Assembly (NCBI GenBank): GCA_903772945.1
Contig: CAICTM010000205.1
Location: 28,227 to 92,226 of the forward strand
Length of the DNA: 64,000 nt
Reading direction: 5' to 3'
Origin: Seminavis robusta
Lineage: Eukaryota; Bacillariophyta; Bacillariophyceae; Naviculales; Naviculaceae
The position numbers and the translations under genes are program-made. Below are positions 40,447 through 50,789 of the stretch, piece after piece. The notes beneath the pieces are model-generated. The model made no database searches. It had not been told where the DNA came from and saw only the letters and a program-made list of their open reading frames with translations. How positions within the stretch are numbered: the stretch's first letter is position 1; every line of letters begins with the position of its first letter.

Positions 40447-42196
40447 CTATTTCGTCTTAGTTTGAAAGGCCTGGAAGAATTCTTCATCTAGCAAGTGGAC
40501 CAACTCCACTCGGTTTTTCTTGACGGCTCGATTGATGGCAATGAGCATGTTTTGACGATTCTCCCAGAATGGATCACCCAGTAGTTTGACTCTGAAATGA
40601 GCTTCCACGGTGGCTTCCAGTCCAGTTGTTCCATATGAAGTCCAGAATGCACGAAACGGCCTGGAGCCGTCCTCAATCAACTGAGGGCAGGCTTTGCGTA
40701 TCTCGTCTTTGATATCGTCCATTACTTTGGGTATTTTGTCGCCATCACCGTATTTGAACCGTAGTTCTTGCTTCACACATGAGATTTGTATCCGGGAGAG
40801 GTTGCTGATGGATTGATCGGCTGTTTGAACGGTACAAGTCTGAGTTGAGCAGAAAGTCACAGCACTATGAATCTCCAAATCCAGCTGCACGTTGGTTGTC
40901 AGCCTGCAAACGCACCTAGCACCTTGTTGGGCACCGAAACCATAACACCGTCACTGCTTCTGACCAGCGTGTCGGTCCATCCCATGTGAGCAATCAAGCC
41001 CGCAATCTTTCCATCTCCAAACCTGATGACATCTCCCTTACGAATCTTGTTGGAACTGGCCAAGAAGAGGCCATAAAAGACTTGGCTGACAAGACCTTGA
41101 GACGCCAAACTCAAGACAATGGTACCAACTCCGCCCAGTGCTGCAAAGCCTTTGGCAGCCGCACCAAAATCAGCCTGTAGATTGTCAATTAGCACAAAGG
41201 AGCATATTCCATAGACAATGGCATCGATAAGTCGATCGACGAGCTCTGCAGATCCCATCAAGTCACCTGGGTCATTGCGTGTCTGCATCGCCAGGATGTA
41301 TCGTTTCAATGCGGAGATGCGGTTGGCAACCCACAACGTAATCTTTCATTTAATTGGCAGCATAATAGAAACAACCAAGAAGTTTAGTAGGCAGCCATGC
41401 TCGTGAATGCGGCCGTGACGTTGCTGAGTATTGGAGGATATGGATACATCTCCATCCATCCAAACTTACTTACCAATGATCTGGCTACAATGTGTGGCGA
41501 CTTTTGCAATTGTGCAAATTTAAAGCCCAATGCTTGCAGCACAATTTTCAAAATGTCCACAATATATACTACAAATCCAATCCGGGATGCCTGCGCCAAA
41601 AAATCTCCAAACAATCGAGTGTAGGATCGTTTAAAGGGTCGAGCATTTGGAAAGTACCTGGATCGAATGAAATTGTTGGGAACCTCCAGCACCAGTGGGA
41701 CAAAAAGCCACCCCATAAAGTAGAAAAAGAAGAGTTCTTCCCAATGAATGGCAGTACCCATGGCAGACAAAATGAGCTTGGCCCGTTCCGGAGATATTCG
41801 AAACTTGGCAATAATGTTTCGGACGTGACCTGCAATGGTGGAGTGTTTGGCCAACTCTTTCATTTGGGCGTTGATGGCACTGGCAGCTGAGGGTGGAGGA
41901 GGCGGTGGCAATGACGGAGGTTTCGAAAAGAAGGACAAGAGACCCGCTTGTAGTTGTCCGTTGGTATTGGTAGAGCATCGTTTTGGACGACTCGATGCCA
42001 TGTTGCCGTAGAGGAACCTATCGGTATGAAATCTTCGTCGGTGACTTCTCGGTCGATATGAGCGTTGCGGCTGCCCCGTCGTTGGAAAGGCAGCAACCTC
42101 CAGAAGGACTGGATCAATCCACCATAGCTGACAGGATATTGTCACAAAGCAGGCTAGATAGCGGCGAAAGGGATTGTTTCTGAACATCATTTTCAT
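40447..42196 (-). CDS. MscS-family mechanosensitive channel B, probably plastid-targeted, three exons
   Basis: Exons 42196-41474, 41342-40916 and 40820-40447, with GT-AG introns of 131 and 95 bp, join to 507 aa. The presequence has a basic start, a hydrophobic stretch (YLACFVTISCQLWW) and LEVAAFPTTG, where AA|F matches the ASAFAP-type signal. An Arg/Ser-rich, transit-like segment and a poly-Pro linker (PPSLPPPPPPS) follow. The channel part parallels channel A: IHWEELFFFYFMGWLFVPLVL, RIGFVVYIVDILKIVLQALG, NRISALKRYIL, pore helix AALGGVGTIVLSLASQGLVSQVFYG, and VMVSVPNKVL. The cytosolic domain ends in ENRQNMLIAINRAVKK. Plants have plastid-envelope MscS-like channels (MSL2/3) that relieve osmotic stress in the organelle, so a similar role fits if the targeting holds. 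Confidence 0.88.
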
Positions 42197-43205
42197 CGGC
42201 TTCTGCTGGAGATGTCTTCCGCCCCTTTCTTCATCGGCCAACCTTTGGATCTCATCTTGGGAAATCGGATCTTTGGAGAGAGACAATGAGAGGACTTTGA
42301 CGGAACACTCAAAAAATGAAGGAGTTAAGGCCCATTTGCTAAAGACTAAAGAGGGATTTACCTCAACTTTTCCGAGGGATTTGGGGGTTCGACCGGGGGG
42401 TAAATATATATAAAAAAGGGAAACCAAGTTGGACTGGGGGCAAATACTTGCTCCTTTTTTTCATTCATTTGATGGATATTGTTGGTTCATACCTACCTGT
42501 CCAAGATGGGTGGATGCTGTGACAGAGTGTGATTGTTTTTGCAATGGATTTGGATACTTTGTGAGTGGAAAGTACTATGAAGTTCCAGACCCTCGCAAAC
42601 TGGGCGATTTTTCTGTTCCGTACCTTGAAAACCTCCAGCTCTCTGCTCAGATACTACCGGTAGTGATTCGCTCCACCTGGGATGCGCTCTTGCTATACTT
42701 CCTTGACAAGTAAGTTTGTACTACCTACAATATTTCTTTGAGCATCCAGATGAGTCTTTCAGGCAGACATTTTGACAACTCAGTTCTTCTACAAGATGCA
42801 TGAGAAGTACCGTATGGAGGCAGCCAAGAACCCAGTTGAGTAATATCCCAACAGGAAGAGCTAGCTAGCGGGTTTGCTGATAAAAGATTTGGAGCTCCTC
42901 GCTCGAATCTTCGAACTACCGCACCGTGTATAGTGAAAGGCAGCCGTGAAGGCCGCACCGGACTTTATCTTCGCTTCTTGCCAAGCCACACGGAGAGATC
43001 GAATTTTGTTGGATAAAGTCCTACTCCATCACCTGCTCGGACTACCACCCCTACAGTTGTGTGCGGGGCCGACCTTCTCTAGCTAGCTAGCACTGGCTCG
43101 GACGCAAAATGCTTGATTTGATTTGGTTTAGAAGGTTTAACCATTTTATAGCTACAGTACAACAATTACTAGTACTGTATAGTACCAGTACTACCAACGT
43201 CTCTA
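42197..43205. other. intergenic between MscS-B start and ATP23 stop
   Basis: A plus-strand frame at 42429-42713 contains GKYYEVPDPRKLGDFSVPYL but starts with TTG and has no recognised domain. Otherwise nothing coding. One TACCGGTA lies at 42655. Confidence 0.35.
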
Positions 43206-44147
43206 TTATTTGTCACTCCCACCCACGGCTTGATAGTACTGACGTTGGTGGTTGCTGCTGTGGTTGTTGCCCTCAGGAATAGAATCATTGCTCCGCAGCA
43301 CATACTGCCGCAAATCGTCCTGTGAAAACGGTCGTGGATCTTTATAAGCATCGGCAAAGACGGATCGGACGCACTTGCGTCCCCATGTTGGAAAGACATT
43401 ATTGGTGGCGGCAATGGCCCGTTGTTTGACACAAAATTCCTGCAACAGCGTCGGTGCCCACTTGCTACCGGTGTAACATTCGGCTTCCCGGGCGGCACGG
43501 ACTTCGCTGTAGGCGGTGCTTTCGCAATCACTAAAATCCAAGCGCAGCCGTCGCACGTCGTATGCATGGACCAGTTCGTGGACCAATACTTCGGACATTT
43601 CGGCGCGATCGTGTACGGCCAATCGATTGGTACAGGCAATAATGGACAGTGGATTGGGACCCATTATCAACGCGCGAGCTCCCTGTTCGGGACCCGTCTC
43701 TTCGCACGGACGACATTCGATTCGAATCGTTTCGGTAGTGTACCGGATGGGTGTCGTAGTGTTGGATAAGGACGACGATGTGGCCAATACGGGCGCAGGA
43801 AACGTCAAGCCACCACTCCGTGAGGTCTCTTCTTGAGGAGGAGGTGCTATTCTGTTCCATCGTTTTAACAGGGACCAGGGTTCGTCAGGGACTCGCAAGT
43901 CCACTTGGACTCCCTCATCGATGGGTTTCAAGGAAAACGATGGATGTTGTTCTTCCTGCTTGTGCTGTTGTTGCTGCATTCCACCCGCAAACGCCTCCAA
44001 AACTTGGCGAGGCCGGGACGTGGGATTCTGTAAGATTTCTCGGACCAGTCGAACACAGGAACGACACGAGGCATCCATCACCGGTTTGTTGTTGCCGTTG
44101 TTGGACGCTACGGACGTTGCCTTGGCGGTTGCTTGACCGTCTGTCAT
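43206..44147 (-). CDS. ATP23: ATP23-like mitochondrial metalloprotease (peptidase M76)
   Basis: A single exon from ATG 44147 encodes 313 aa. The zinc site is VLVHELVHAYD with His190, Glu191 and His194. The flanking conserved blocks of M76 are present: IECRPCEE, IIACTNRLAVHD, DFSDCESTAYSEVRAAREAEC, CVKQRAIAATNNV and RKCVRSVFADAYKDPRPF. ATP23 works in the mitochondrial intermembrane space, processing F1Fo-ATPase subunit 6 and helping assemble the Fo part; in other eukaryotes the many Cys residues support oxidative import. A Gln-rich insertion (about 58-68) and Ser/Thr loops lengthen the protein beyond the usual ~230-250 aa. The His-tailed C-terminus (NNHSSNHQRQYYQ) is a low-complexity addition. 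Confidence 0.93.
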   Translation of the reverse strand: MTDGQATAKATSVASNNGNNKPVMDASCRSCVRLVREILQNPTSRPRQVLEAFAGGMQQQQHKQEEQHPSFSLKPIDEGVQVDLRVPDEPWSLLKRWNRIAPPPQEETSRSGGLTFPAPVLATSSSLSNTTTPIRYTTETIRIECRPCEETGPEQGARALIMGPNPLSIIACTNRLAVHDRAEMSEVLVHELVHAYDVRRLRLDFSDCESTAYSEVRAAREAECYTGSKWAPTLLQEFCVKQRAIAATNNVFPTWGRKCVRSVFADAYKDPRPFSQDDLRQYVLRSNDSIPEGNNHSSNHQRQYYQAVGGSDK

Positions 44148-44802
44148 GTTGATTGTTGCGAATTGAGACTGGATGAATCTGTCTGGATAAATAAATGAAG
44201 GTATCTACCCTTTTCTCGCTTTTGTAATGTCAAATCCAAACAACAATAGAAGATGACCAGAAGGAGCAATCAACCCCAAGGCCTATTGTGCCAATCAGTC
44301 AATCAATCAATCAGAACTCCAATACCAAAGAGCTACCTTCTCATTGAAGGAGCCAAAGGCACTTTGGTTGCCACCACGTTCTTCCTTCAATTGCTCAATT
44401 GCCTTGCGGCTTTTGTCGTCACTTCGTCCGATTACTGCCATTGGCCACGTGTGTTTCCACTTTGCGCCGGCATAACGTGGAAGGAGAACACGACCGCAAC
44501 AGGTTGGCGGAAGCTGTTGGCTCGGCTCCACAAACTTTCGGTTAGCGCAAACACAACCAAACACCAGCATGGCCTACGATGCATCAAGAAACCGTTGCCA
44601 GCTGGTTCTGCCTGTCGTGAACAACCCTTCGAAACAATTCTATGCACAATCCTTTGTCCAAACCTAGCTAGTTAGCTCTTCTTTTTAAATAAGCAATCAG
44701 TATAAATGGTCCAGGACCCTCTTTCAGACAGAGCAACTGTGTAGCTTCATGTGCCAACAAAGAAAAGACAAGAGCCCGGGCCACCACCTTGGATGAGGAT
44801 CT
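44148..44802. other. intergenic, no convincing gene
   Basis: Open frames occur on both strands. The minus frame 44307-44570 contains RYAGAKWKHTWPMAVIGRS and then KSRKAIEQLKEERGG, which reads like coding sequence but is too short and too isolated to name. Confidence 0.3.
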
Positions 44803-46257
44803 TCAGACAGTCCCACGAGCTGATAAAAAGTCATTCACCCAAGCCTTCACCACACCATAACGCGTTCCAAGCAAATCATTTTCATTCCACGGACAACCAT
44901 TCTCCATTGCAAACTCTAACACCTCCAAATGACCATTGTAAGCAGCCATGGAGCATGTCTCTTCATTCCATGGGCATCCATTTTCATGGGCATACTTTAG
45001 CACCTCCAAATGACCATACCAAGCAGCCATGGAGCATGTCGATTCATCCCATGGACATCCATTTTCATGGGCATACTGGAGTGCCTCCAAATGGCCATTC
45101 TCTGCAGCATGCGTAGAGGTGTGTTCGTCCCATGGACAGCCGTTTTCGTGGGCATACTTTAGCACCTCCAACTGACCATGCCGGGCAGCCATACAGCATG
45201 TCAATTCATTCCATGGACATCCATTTTCATGGGCATACTTTAGCACCTTCACATGGCCAAAGTGAGCAGCTCCGAGGCATGTCGCGTCATTCCAAGGACA
45301 ACCATTTTCATGGGCATATTTCAATACTTCCAAATGGCCCTCTTGAGCGGCCATTCTGCAGGTATATGTATCCCATGGACAGCCATTTTCTTCGGCATAT
45401 TTGAGGATTTCCAATTGACCATTCTGAGCAGCACTAGAGCATGTATATTCATTCCATGGACATCCATTTTCATGAGCATACTTTAGGCAATCCAGATGAC
45501 CATAGCAGGCAGCTGCAGTGCATGTCCTTGCATCCCATGGACAGCCATTTTCATGGGCATATTTGAGGATTTCGAAATGGCAATTTTCAGCAGCACTGGC
45601 GCATGTCCAATGATGCCATTCACATCCATTTTCATGGGCATACTGTAGGCAATCCAGATGACCATTGCAGGCAGCTTCATGGATTGTAACATTGTCCCAT
45701 GGACATCCATTTTCATGAGCATATTTGAGCACCTTGAGGTGACCATGTGTTGCAGCATTGTGGCATGTTGCCTCAGTCCAATGAAACCCCTTGTTTTGGG
45801 CCCAAGAAAGAACTTGAAGACAACCCATTTTGGCAGCTGTATTGCAGACAATATTGCTACAGATTTTCCCACCTGAGCCAGTATGCTGATGGCTGTACCA
45901 ATACTCTGCACGGGGCAAAGAGGCAAAAGTCATGCTGTAGAATGTATCTGTAGTGGTTGTTGCAGAGCGTCTTCCTGCAGCATGGACAGACCTTGGAGGA
46001 GTCTTGACAGTTTCACAGTAGGCTGTGTAGAGACGTTTCATGTTGTGACTGACCGGTGCTACAAAGGCAAAGTGACCCATACCAAGAAAAGGGAAAATTT
46101 TGTCAAGCCAAATATCCTCATGCTTCAAACATCCAAGTGCATCCAGGACATTTGTGCTAGAATCCTTCATTCCATGATTCTCTATCTTTGATCGCTTCTG
46201 CTGTGGGGGCAACGCTGTAGAGCAGCCCATCTTTGTCGTTCCTTTGCCTTTCTCCAT
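44803..46257 (-). CDS. F-box-like / ankyrin-repeat protein with twelve 27-aa repeats
   Basis: ATG 46257 gives 484 aa. An N-terminal F-box-like segment (WLDKIFPFLGMGHFAFVAPVSHNMKRLY) precedes an uninterrupted run of twelve ankyrin-type units of 27 residues, consensus LEVLKYAHENGCPWDExTCSMAAxNGH. The units are almost unvarying at HENGCPW and differ mostly in the xTC and AAxxG helices. At the DNA level they form an 81-bp tandem array. This CPW-type ankyrin repeat is widespread in stramenopile genomes and giant viruses (known). An F-box partner domain would suggest substrate selection for ubiquitin ligases; this is inference, and the F-box match is weak. Confidence 0.85.
   Translation of the reverse strand: MEKGKGTTKMGCSTALPPQQKRSKIENHGMKDSSTNVLDALGCLKHEDIWLDKIFPFLGMGHFAFVAPVSHNMKRLYTAYCETVKTPPRSVHAAGRRSATTTTDTFYSMTFASLPRAEYWYSHQHTGSGGKICSNIVCNTAAKMGCLQVLSWAQNKGFHWTEATCHNAATHGHLKVLKYAHENGCPWDNVTIHEAACNGHLDCLQYAHENGCEWHHWTCASAAENCHFEILKYAHENGCPWDARTCTAAACYGHLDCLKYAHENGCPWNEYTCSSAAQNGQLEILKYAEENGCPWDTYTCRMAAQEGHLEVLKYAHENGCPWNDATCLGAAHFGHVKVLKYAHENGCPWNELTCCMAARHGQLEVLKYAHENGCPWDEHTSTHAAENGHLEALQYAHENGCPWDESTCSMAAWYGHLEVLKYAHENGCPWNEETCSMAAYNGHLEVLEFAMENGCPWNENDLLGTRYGVVKAWVNDFLSARGTV
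44830..45800 (-). repeat. 81-bp tandem array coding the ankyrin repeats
   Basis: Twelve in-frame 81-bp units, each with CATTTTCATGGGCATA and CCATGGACA(T/G)CC as near-constant words on the plus strand. High identity between units suggests recent expansion or gene conversion. Confidence 0.85.
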
Positions 46258-46577
46258 CTTTGTTGCCTCGATAAATGTGCTGATATCGGGCAACTTCGAA
46301 GCGAGAAGCGTGGAACCAAAGACTGTTTCGCTGGAATGGGAATGATAGCTTCTTTCGACAGCGCGGACTGGCTTGCTTCTCCGTTCCTTTCGCTCCCTCA
46401 GGCTGCACGATTGTTGAGTTTCTGATGTTCATCCAGCCTAACTAGCTTGCAATGACGCTGACCCAAACAAAGCGCGGAACCTCCAACACAGAACTGGTAC
46501 CGCTTTGATCATTCGGACTTCTTCCTCTTGTCGAGTTGCCGAGGTCCAAAGTTTAGGCTGTGCTACCATACCTGACA
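46258..46577. promoter_or_regulatory. divergent promoter region, ankyrin protein / glycosyltransferase-like protein
   Basis: The two start codons lie 320 bp apart, head to head. No specific element recognised. Confidence 0.4.
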
Positions 46578-47975
46578 ATGAAGGAGTCTGATTCTGCTGT
46601 TTCATCTCCACCACAGACCCCTACAGGTCAACGACGGACTTATTTCACCGTCTGTTTCCTTCTCGTGCTCGCCGTTGCCTTCTTCCCGCCCAAGATAATC
46701 CAGAGCGTCGAGCAGAAGGAGGTCAAGAAGGGGAAGGAAACCAATACCACTGGAACCCCTGGGGTTGGGAATAGCTCCGTTGCTGTTGTTCAGGATGATC
46801 CAGTTATAAGCGTTACTGCTGATGCTGCTACTACCAATACTCCTGACGCTACCTCTGTCGCCCCTCAGGAAACGGCTGTCCCTATTGCTACAGCAGAAGA
46901 TCAGCCGAAAGCCGATGCTACCAAGGATGCAGATCCTGGGGCTACCCCAGCTACAACTCCCAATTCGCATGATGCCACTTCTACCACACCAGAAGAAGCA
47001 ACCATTCCTGAAAAGACAGCAGAAGAAGCGCCAGCAACCGAAGCTCCCAAGGAGACCACTCCCCCAGATACCCCAGCTCCCGTCATTCCAGGGTCCATTT
47101 CCATGGTCACAAGTTTTTGGGCTCAGCCTCCCGATCAAGAGGTCAGTCCACATCGTCAAGAGATTGAAGCATCCCTTCTGAACAACATGAACAATCCACA
47201 TTTTCATCAAGTAGTCATCATCCTCGATGGCTCCAACGTCAATGCCAGTTGTACCCATTTCAAAGCCAGAATGGAACTGGTGGAAGCAGACTACAACAAA
47301 TTTGTGGGAACCGACACTAGCAGCCCCGACTACCAGAACCGAAAAAAGCCAATCCTCACGTGTGTCGACCGTACACTCGGACAGCCCAACTATTTCGAAA
47401 TGTTCTCCTATGCCGCCGATCCCACCATTGTCACGGGAGATGTTGTCATTTTGGAAAACGCGGATCATGCCTTTGATCACACGGTGCAGTATGCCAGCAA
47501 AATCAAGGATAATGTAATCATGACATTGTCATCCTGGGGATTCGACGCTGGCAAGGAAAAAATCCCATCGCCCACCAAGCAACACATGCAGTTTATTCAT
47601 GGATGGGGCCTGGATGGCATGGCGGGTGATTTAAGGCGACGATGCCAGGGGGGCTCCAATTCGTGGGATGGCTATGTCTTTCACCGTAAAATCATGCAAG
47701 GTCGACTGGACCCATCCTTCTTTCAACGCAACAATGCGTTCTTCCTGATGAATCAAAAAAAAGCCGAATGGGCTGCCCTCGCGGCCCTCAAGAGCAACTT
47801 TCCCGAAGCAAGCTTTTCCAATGGTTGTACCGTGATCCAAACATGGCACATGCACGGCTTTCCCAAGATGCATGGGAACAATCGCAAGGTTCCGGAACCA
47901 TATGATATGGGATCTGGTCCCGATTATGGTGCGTATCTGGAGCCAGTTCCTTTCAAAAAGAAGATTTGGAAGTAA
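46578..47975 (+). CDS. type II membrane glycosyltransferase-like protein with Thr/Pro/Ala-rich stem
   Basis: ATG 46578 gives 465 aa without introns. A short cytosolic N-terminus precedes a membrane helix (YFTVCFLLVLAVAFFPPKII). A ~130-residue stem of Thr, Pro, Ala and Glu (TAEEAPATEAPKETTPPDTP) looks heavily O-glycosylated. The globular part starts at SMVTSFWAQPP. It contains HFHQVVIILDG, VVILENADHAFDHTVQYA and VIMTLSSWGFDAG, then SNSWDGYVFHRKI and NNAFFLMNQKKAEW. The NADxxFD followed by L(S)xW arrangement matches a bacterial/algal family with ANADIYFD, which I recall as probable GT-A glycosyltransferases. A Golgi role is inferred; donor and acceptor are unknown. Confidence 0.7.
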   Translation: MKESDSAVSSPPQTPTGQRRTYFTVCFLLVLAVAFFPPKIIQSVEQKEVKKGKETNTTGTPGVGNSSVAVVQDDPVISVTADAATTNTPDATSVAPQETAVPIATAEDQPKADATKDADPGATPATTPNSHDATSTTPEEATIPEKTAEEAPATEAPKETTPPDTPAPVIPGSISMVTSFWAQPPDQEVSPHRQEIEASLLNNMNNPHFHQVVIILDGSNVNASCTHFKARMELVEADYNKFVGTDTSSPDYQNRKKPILTCVDRTLGQPNYFEMFSYAADPTIVTGDVVILENADHAFDHTVQYASKIKDNVIMTLSSWGFDAGKEKIPSPTKQHMQFIHGWGLDGMAGDLRRRCQGGSNSWDGYVFHRKIMQGRLDPSFFQRNNAFFLMNQKKAEWAALAALKSNFPEASFSNGCTVIQTWHMHGFPKMHGNNRKVPEPYDMGSGPDYGAYLEPVPFKKKIWK

Positions 47976-48491
47976 GCAAGGAAGTGATCCAGGCAATAAT
48001 ATCTCCAGATTCTAGCCAGTCACCGTTTTCCAATTGCTGCCTTCATGATGTCTTGAAGTAGATCTACTGGTATGTGTGTTTTCCACGATCGCACTAGCGG
48101 GTCGTTTCTGTTCTGGAGACTGATTGGAGCCTTGAGTGCAGCCCTACCGCCGGTATCCAGGCGTGTTTGCCGGGGTGGACGTATTCGCAGCTTTTGTCAA
48201 GAGTGAGTCACTCTTCCTGCTGTGGCGAAAAGATGATACCATACCAATTGAAATCATGATTTCGTTAACGTTTGCTTGAGGTCTTCTGGCATTGGAAAAT
48301 CCGGTCGTGATGGGAGTTGGTATCTTCCAGGAGGAATATTGTTCATAAGACTACTTTCACATTCGAGAGCGAGAAATCTCACATCCACATGATAATCTTC
48401 GTTCTGTCGTCGAAGCGTTGTCGTTGTCGTCAAAATCACCATTTTTGTGGTTGTCGAAGATGCGGCCATGCTTTTTAGTGTTAAAATTCGA
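47976..48491. other. intergenic with one small frame
   Basis: A minus-strand frame 48254-48469 (ATG; 71 aa, MVILTTTTTLRRQNED...) starts 23 bp beyond the kinase-like pseudogene stop. I cannot say whether it is real; otherwise nothing seen. Confidence 0.35.
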
Positions 48492-50099
48492 TTAGATCTT
48501 GTCAGTAAGAATTTTCATCGAGGTATCAATGTCAACATCAGCTGAGTTGCATGTTACCAACGATCCGAGGTCAAAAATATAGGGAGTGCAACCTCTCACA
48601 CCAATATGACGCCATCGTAGGTCTTTTGTGTTGTAGTGCAAGTCCATCTCTTTAAATCGGACCAGGTGATTGCGGATTTCATCAAGGCAGTCTTCTCTTT
48701 GGTCTTCCGCGACTTGGTCAAAATATGGCATCATCAGGCACCAATGATTGTTCAATTGCACAACACGAACCTGGTCTTTAAAGGTATCCCCGTATACCTG
48801 AAGCCAATAGTCTTTTTCGCGGTTGGCCTCCGCCTCCTTAACTTTCATCTGAGCTTGTCTACAAGCCAGTCGATCAGCTCTTGTCCCCTCTTGGCGATGA
48901 TACGTATCGTACCGGTAGTCGATCAAGAAGAATTTGACAGCGCATGCATTGCCTCTCGTGTTACAAGCGAGAAATACGCGCCCTTTGCTGCCTCGACCAA
49001 GGTCTCTCCAAAGGTACAACATGTTTGTTGTCGGTCCGGGAAACTTTTGGTAGCTGAAGCGTATGTTCGTCGGCATGTTTCCATATACAAGGCCTTCTGT
49101 GTTTACTTTGGCGCAAGAGCCGCCTACCGGTACACTTGCCCCTGGCGACGGCACATTTCGGGGCTCACTCTTCGCAATAGATTCAAGGCCGCAACGAATG
49201 GCGAGAACAAGAGCCTTTATTACGTTCTCCCCCGTAAAAATTTGCGTATAAACAACTGCACGATACCAATCTTCATCCTCGTCGTTGCTTGGCTTTTCTT
49301 CAACATTATCTTCCTCGTCATCAACATCACCACCACTACCCCCAACATCAATAGGTGGCTCACTCTGACGAAAGATTCTGTTCAATTTTGACGGAGGGCT
49401 TGATGGTGACTGCTTATGGCTGTCATCGCCTCCAATTCCAAATGAGGCGAGAATATCGGTGTCGACGTCCTCACTCAGAGAGCTGCGATGCATTCCTATC
49501 GAGAATTTCGCGCGAGACACCACCGTCGTCCAAATGAGCAATGCACATCTCGTCATAACACGAGAGAACAGCAAACGGGGTATCAACCCCAGACAAGAGC
49601 TCGCCCACCAGGTAGTCCAGTCAAACACTTGGCCGCCAACCTCATGGGATTCAACAATCCGTCACCCGGTTTCTTAATCTCAATGACCAACACAACAATT
49701 CCTTTGCCGGCATGACTCACAACAACAACAATGTCTGGATGGAGGGAAAATATGGAATATTCGCTTTCCACCTCAAATTCGTCATATGATACAGATCAAG
49801 ACTCCGGAGCGCGTCTTTTAGACAAGCTGCGACAAGAAATTGAACTTTGGTCTCATTCTGATAGTCTTCGTAAAGTGATCAGCATTCCCAAGGTCCGTGA
49901 GGAGGGCGCTCGGTTGAGTTTCTACTCCATCAGGTAGAAACAGCTCTCCCTCGGGGAGCGTGATAGCCTTAAGGACAGGGGCGGCTTCCTCATGGCCGGT
50001 GTCCTCGACGTGCGCTGTACCACTTTGCATCGATTGCTTCCCTTTCGAGAGCTTCGGGATTTCCGATTGTGCTAGGAGGTCTCCCAGATTCGTGCGCAT
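48492..50099 (-). pseudogene. decayed kinase-like (DUF5898-type) gene with several frameshifts
   Basis: The reading frame must switch several times to follow one protein. It begins at ATG 50099 (SEIPKLSKGKQS, ITLPEGELFLPDG) and is lost at a TAA near 49818. It resumes as SYDEFEVESEYSIF...VLVIEIKKPGDG, shifts to EVGGQVFDWTTWW and then to GVDTPFAVLSCYDEMCIAHLDD. It shifts again near 49480 into SEDVDTDILASFG. The last frame is intact to 48492 and holds a kinase-like ATP-site region (LWRDLGRGSKGRVFLACN, ACAVKFFL), LYWLQVYGD-type blocks and a C-lobe-like RWRHIGVRG...YIFDLGSLV. I recall this as a large diatom family annotated DUF5898 with an N-terminal nuclease-like segment. At least three frame changes and a stop argue for a pseudogene; its last 378 codons remain open. 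Confidence 0.75.
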
Positions 50100-50405
50100 A
50101 GATATTTACCTCGCTTTTCGTTTCGACATGATGCGATCGATGCACGTCCGTGCCGTATATGTGGGAGCCCGTGTACTTCATCTGCTGTTTTGCGGTTGTA
50201 TTTGTTGCTGTTCATAATGATGAAGTCGCTGTTTGTGGTACCATGGTACCGGTTGGTACTGGATGCCAAATTAAAGCTAGCAGAGCGGCCAAGAATGGTT
50301 TTGGAAAACCCGGAGTTTTCATGCTGTCACGGTAACCGATCTACATACGGGTCGAGGTAGACCCCAAGTCTTGTATTTCTCTGCAAGAACCTAGAGCAAG
50401 GGCTG
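50100..50405. other. intergenic, no gene seen
   Basis: No recognised feature. It separates the kinase-like pseudogene from the LINE remnant. Confidence 0.4.
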
Positions 50406-50789
50406 CTCGGCACGGTAGTTTGACACAAACCCAAGAACTCGGACACCTTTGCTTGGCACTTTGCTGCCAAAGCAGTGGCAACCACCACAGGAGACCCCAC
50501 AGCATCCGACATTCGGAAACTCTACAACCTCAAAATACTGTGGCAGGGCAACCCCCTGTCCACAGTCAAAACGTTCGGGACAAATGACTGCATTCTATGT
50601 AATCAAGAACGGCTTCACATCTTCAAACGTATGAGAAACAAACCTTCTACACTTCTCAACAGATGTGAAGAACTATTTAATACATGCCGTCACAAACCAC
50701 GGTTCCACCGGTTCACCCATGCAACCCCAGTGAGCAGCACTGATGAGCCCTCAATGGGCGAAAAAGTGCCAACCACCATTGATGTATAA
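50406..50789 (+). mobile_element. 3' remnant of a non-LTR (LINE) retrotransposon
   Basis: In one frame, open after a TGA near 50421 and ending TAA at 50789, the sequence reads NSDTFAWHFAAKAV, then RKLYNLKILWQGNPLSTV. It then has FGTNDCILCNQERLHIF and LLNRCEELFNTCRHKPRF. The spaced Cys-x2-Cys...His...CRHK pattern is the C-terminal zinc-knuckle-like end of algal and animal LINE reverse-transcriptase proteins. No reverse transcriptase domain precedes it, so this is a 5'-truncated copy, as target-primed insertion often leaves. No poly-A tail or target duplication was identified. Confidence 0.65.

Noticed and set aside
46602-47480. 292-codon minus-strand frame opposite the glycosyltransferase-like gene
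   Set aside because: Shadow frame with Gly/Ser/Cys composition mirroring the Thr/Pro/Ala stem codons.
48636-49391. 251-codon plus-strand frame
   Set aside because: Antisense to the kinase-like pseudogene, which has recognisable motifs.
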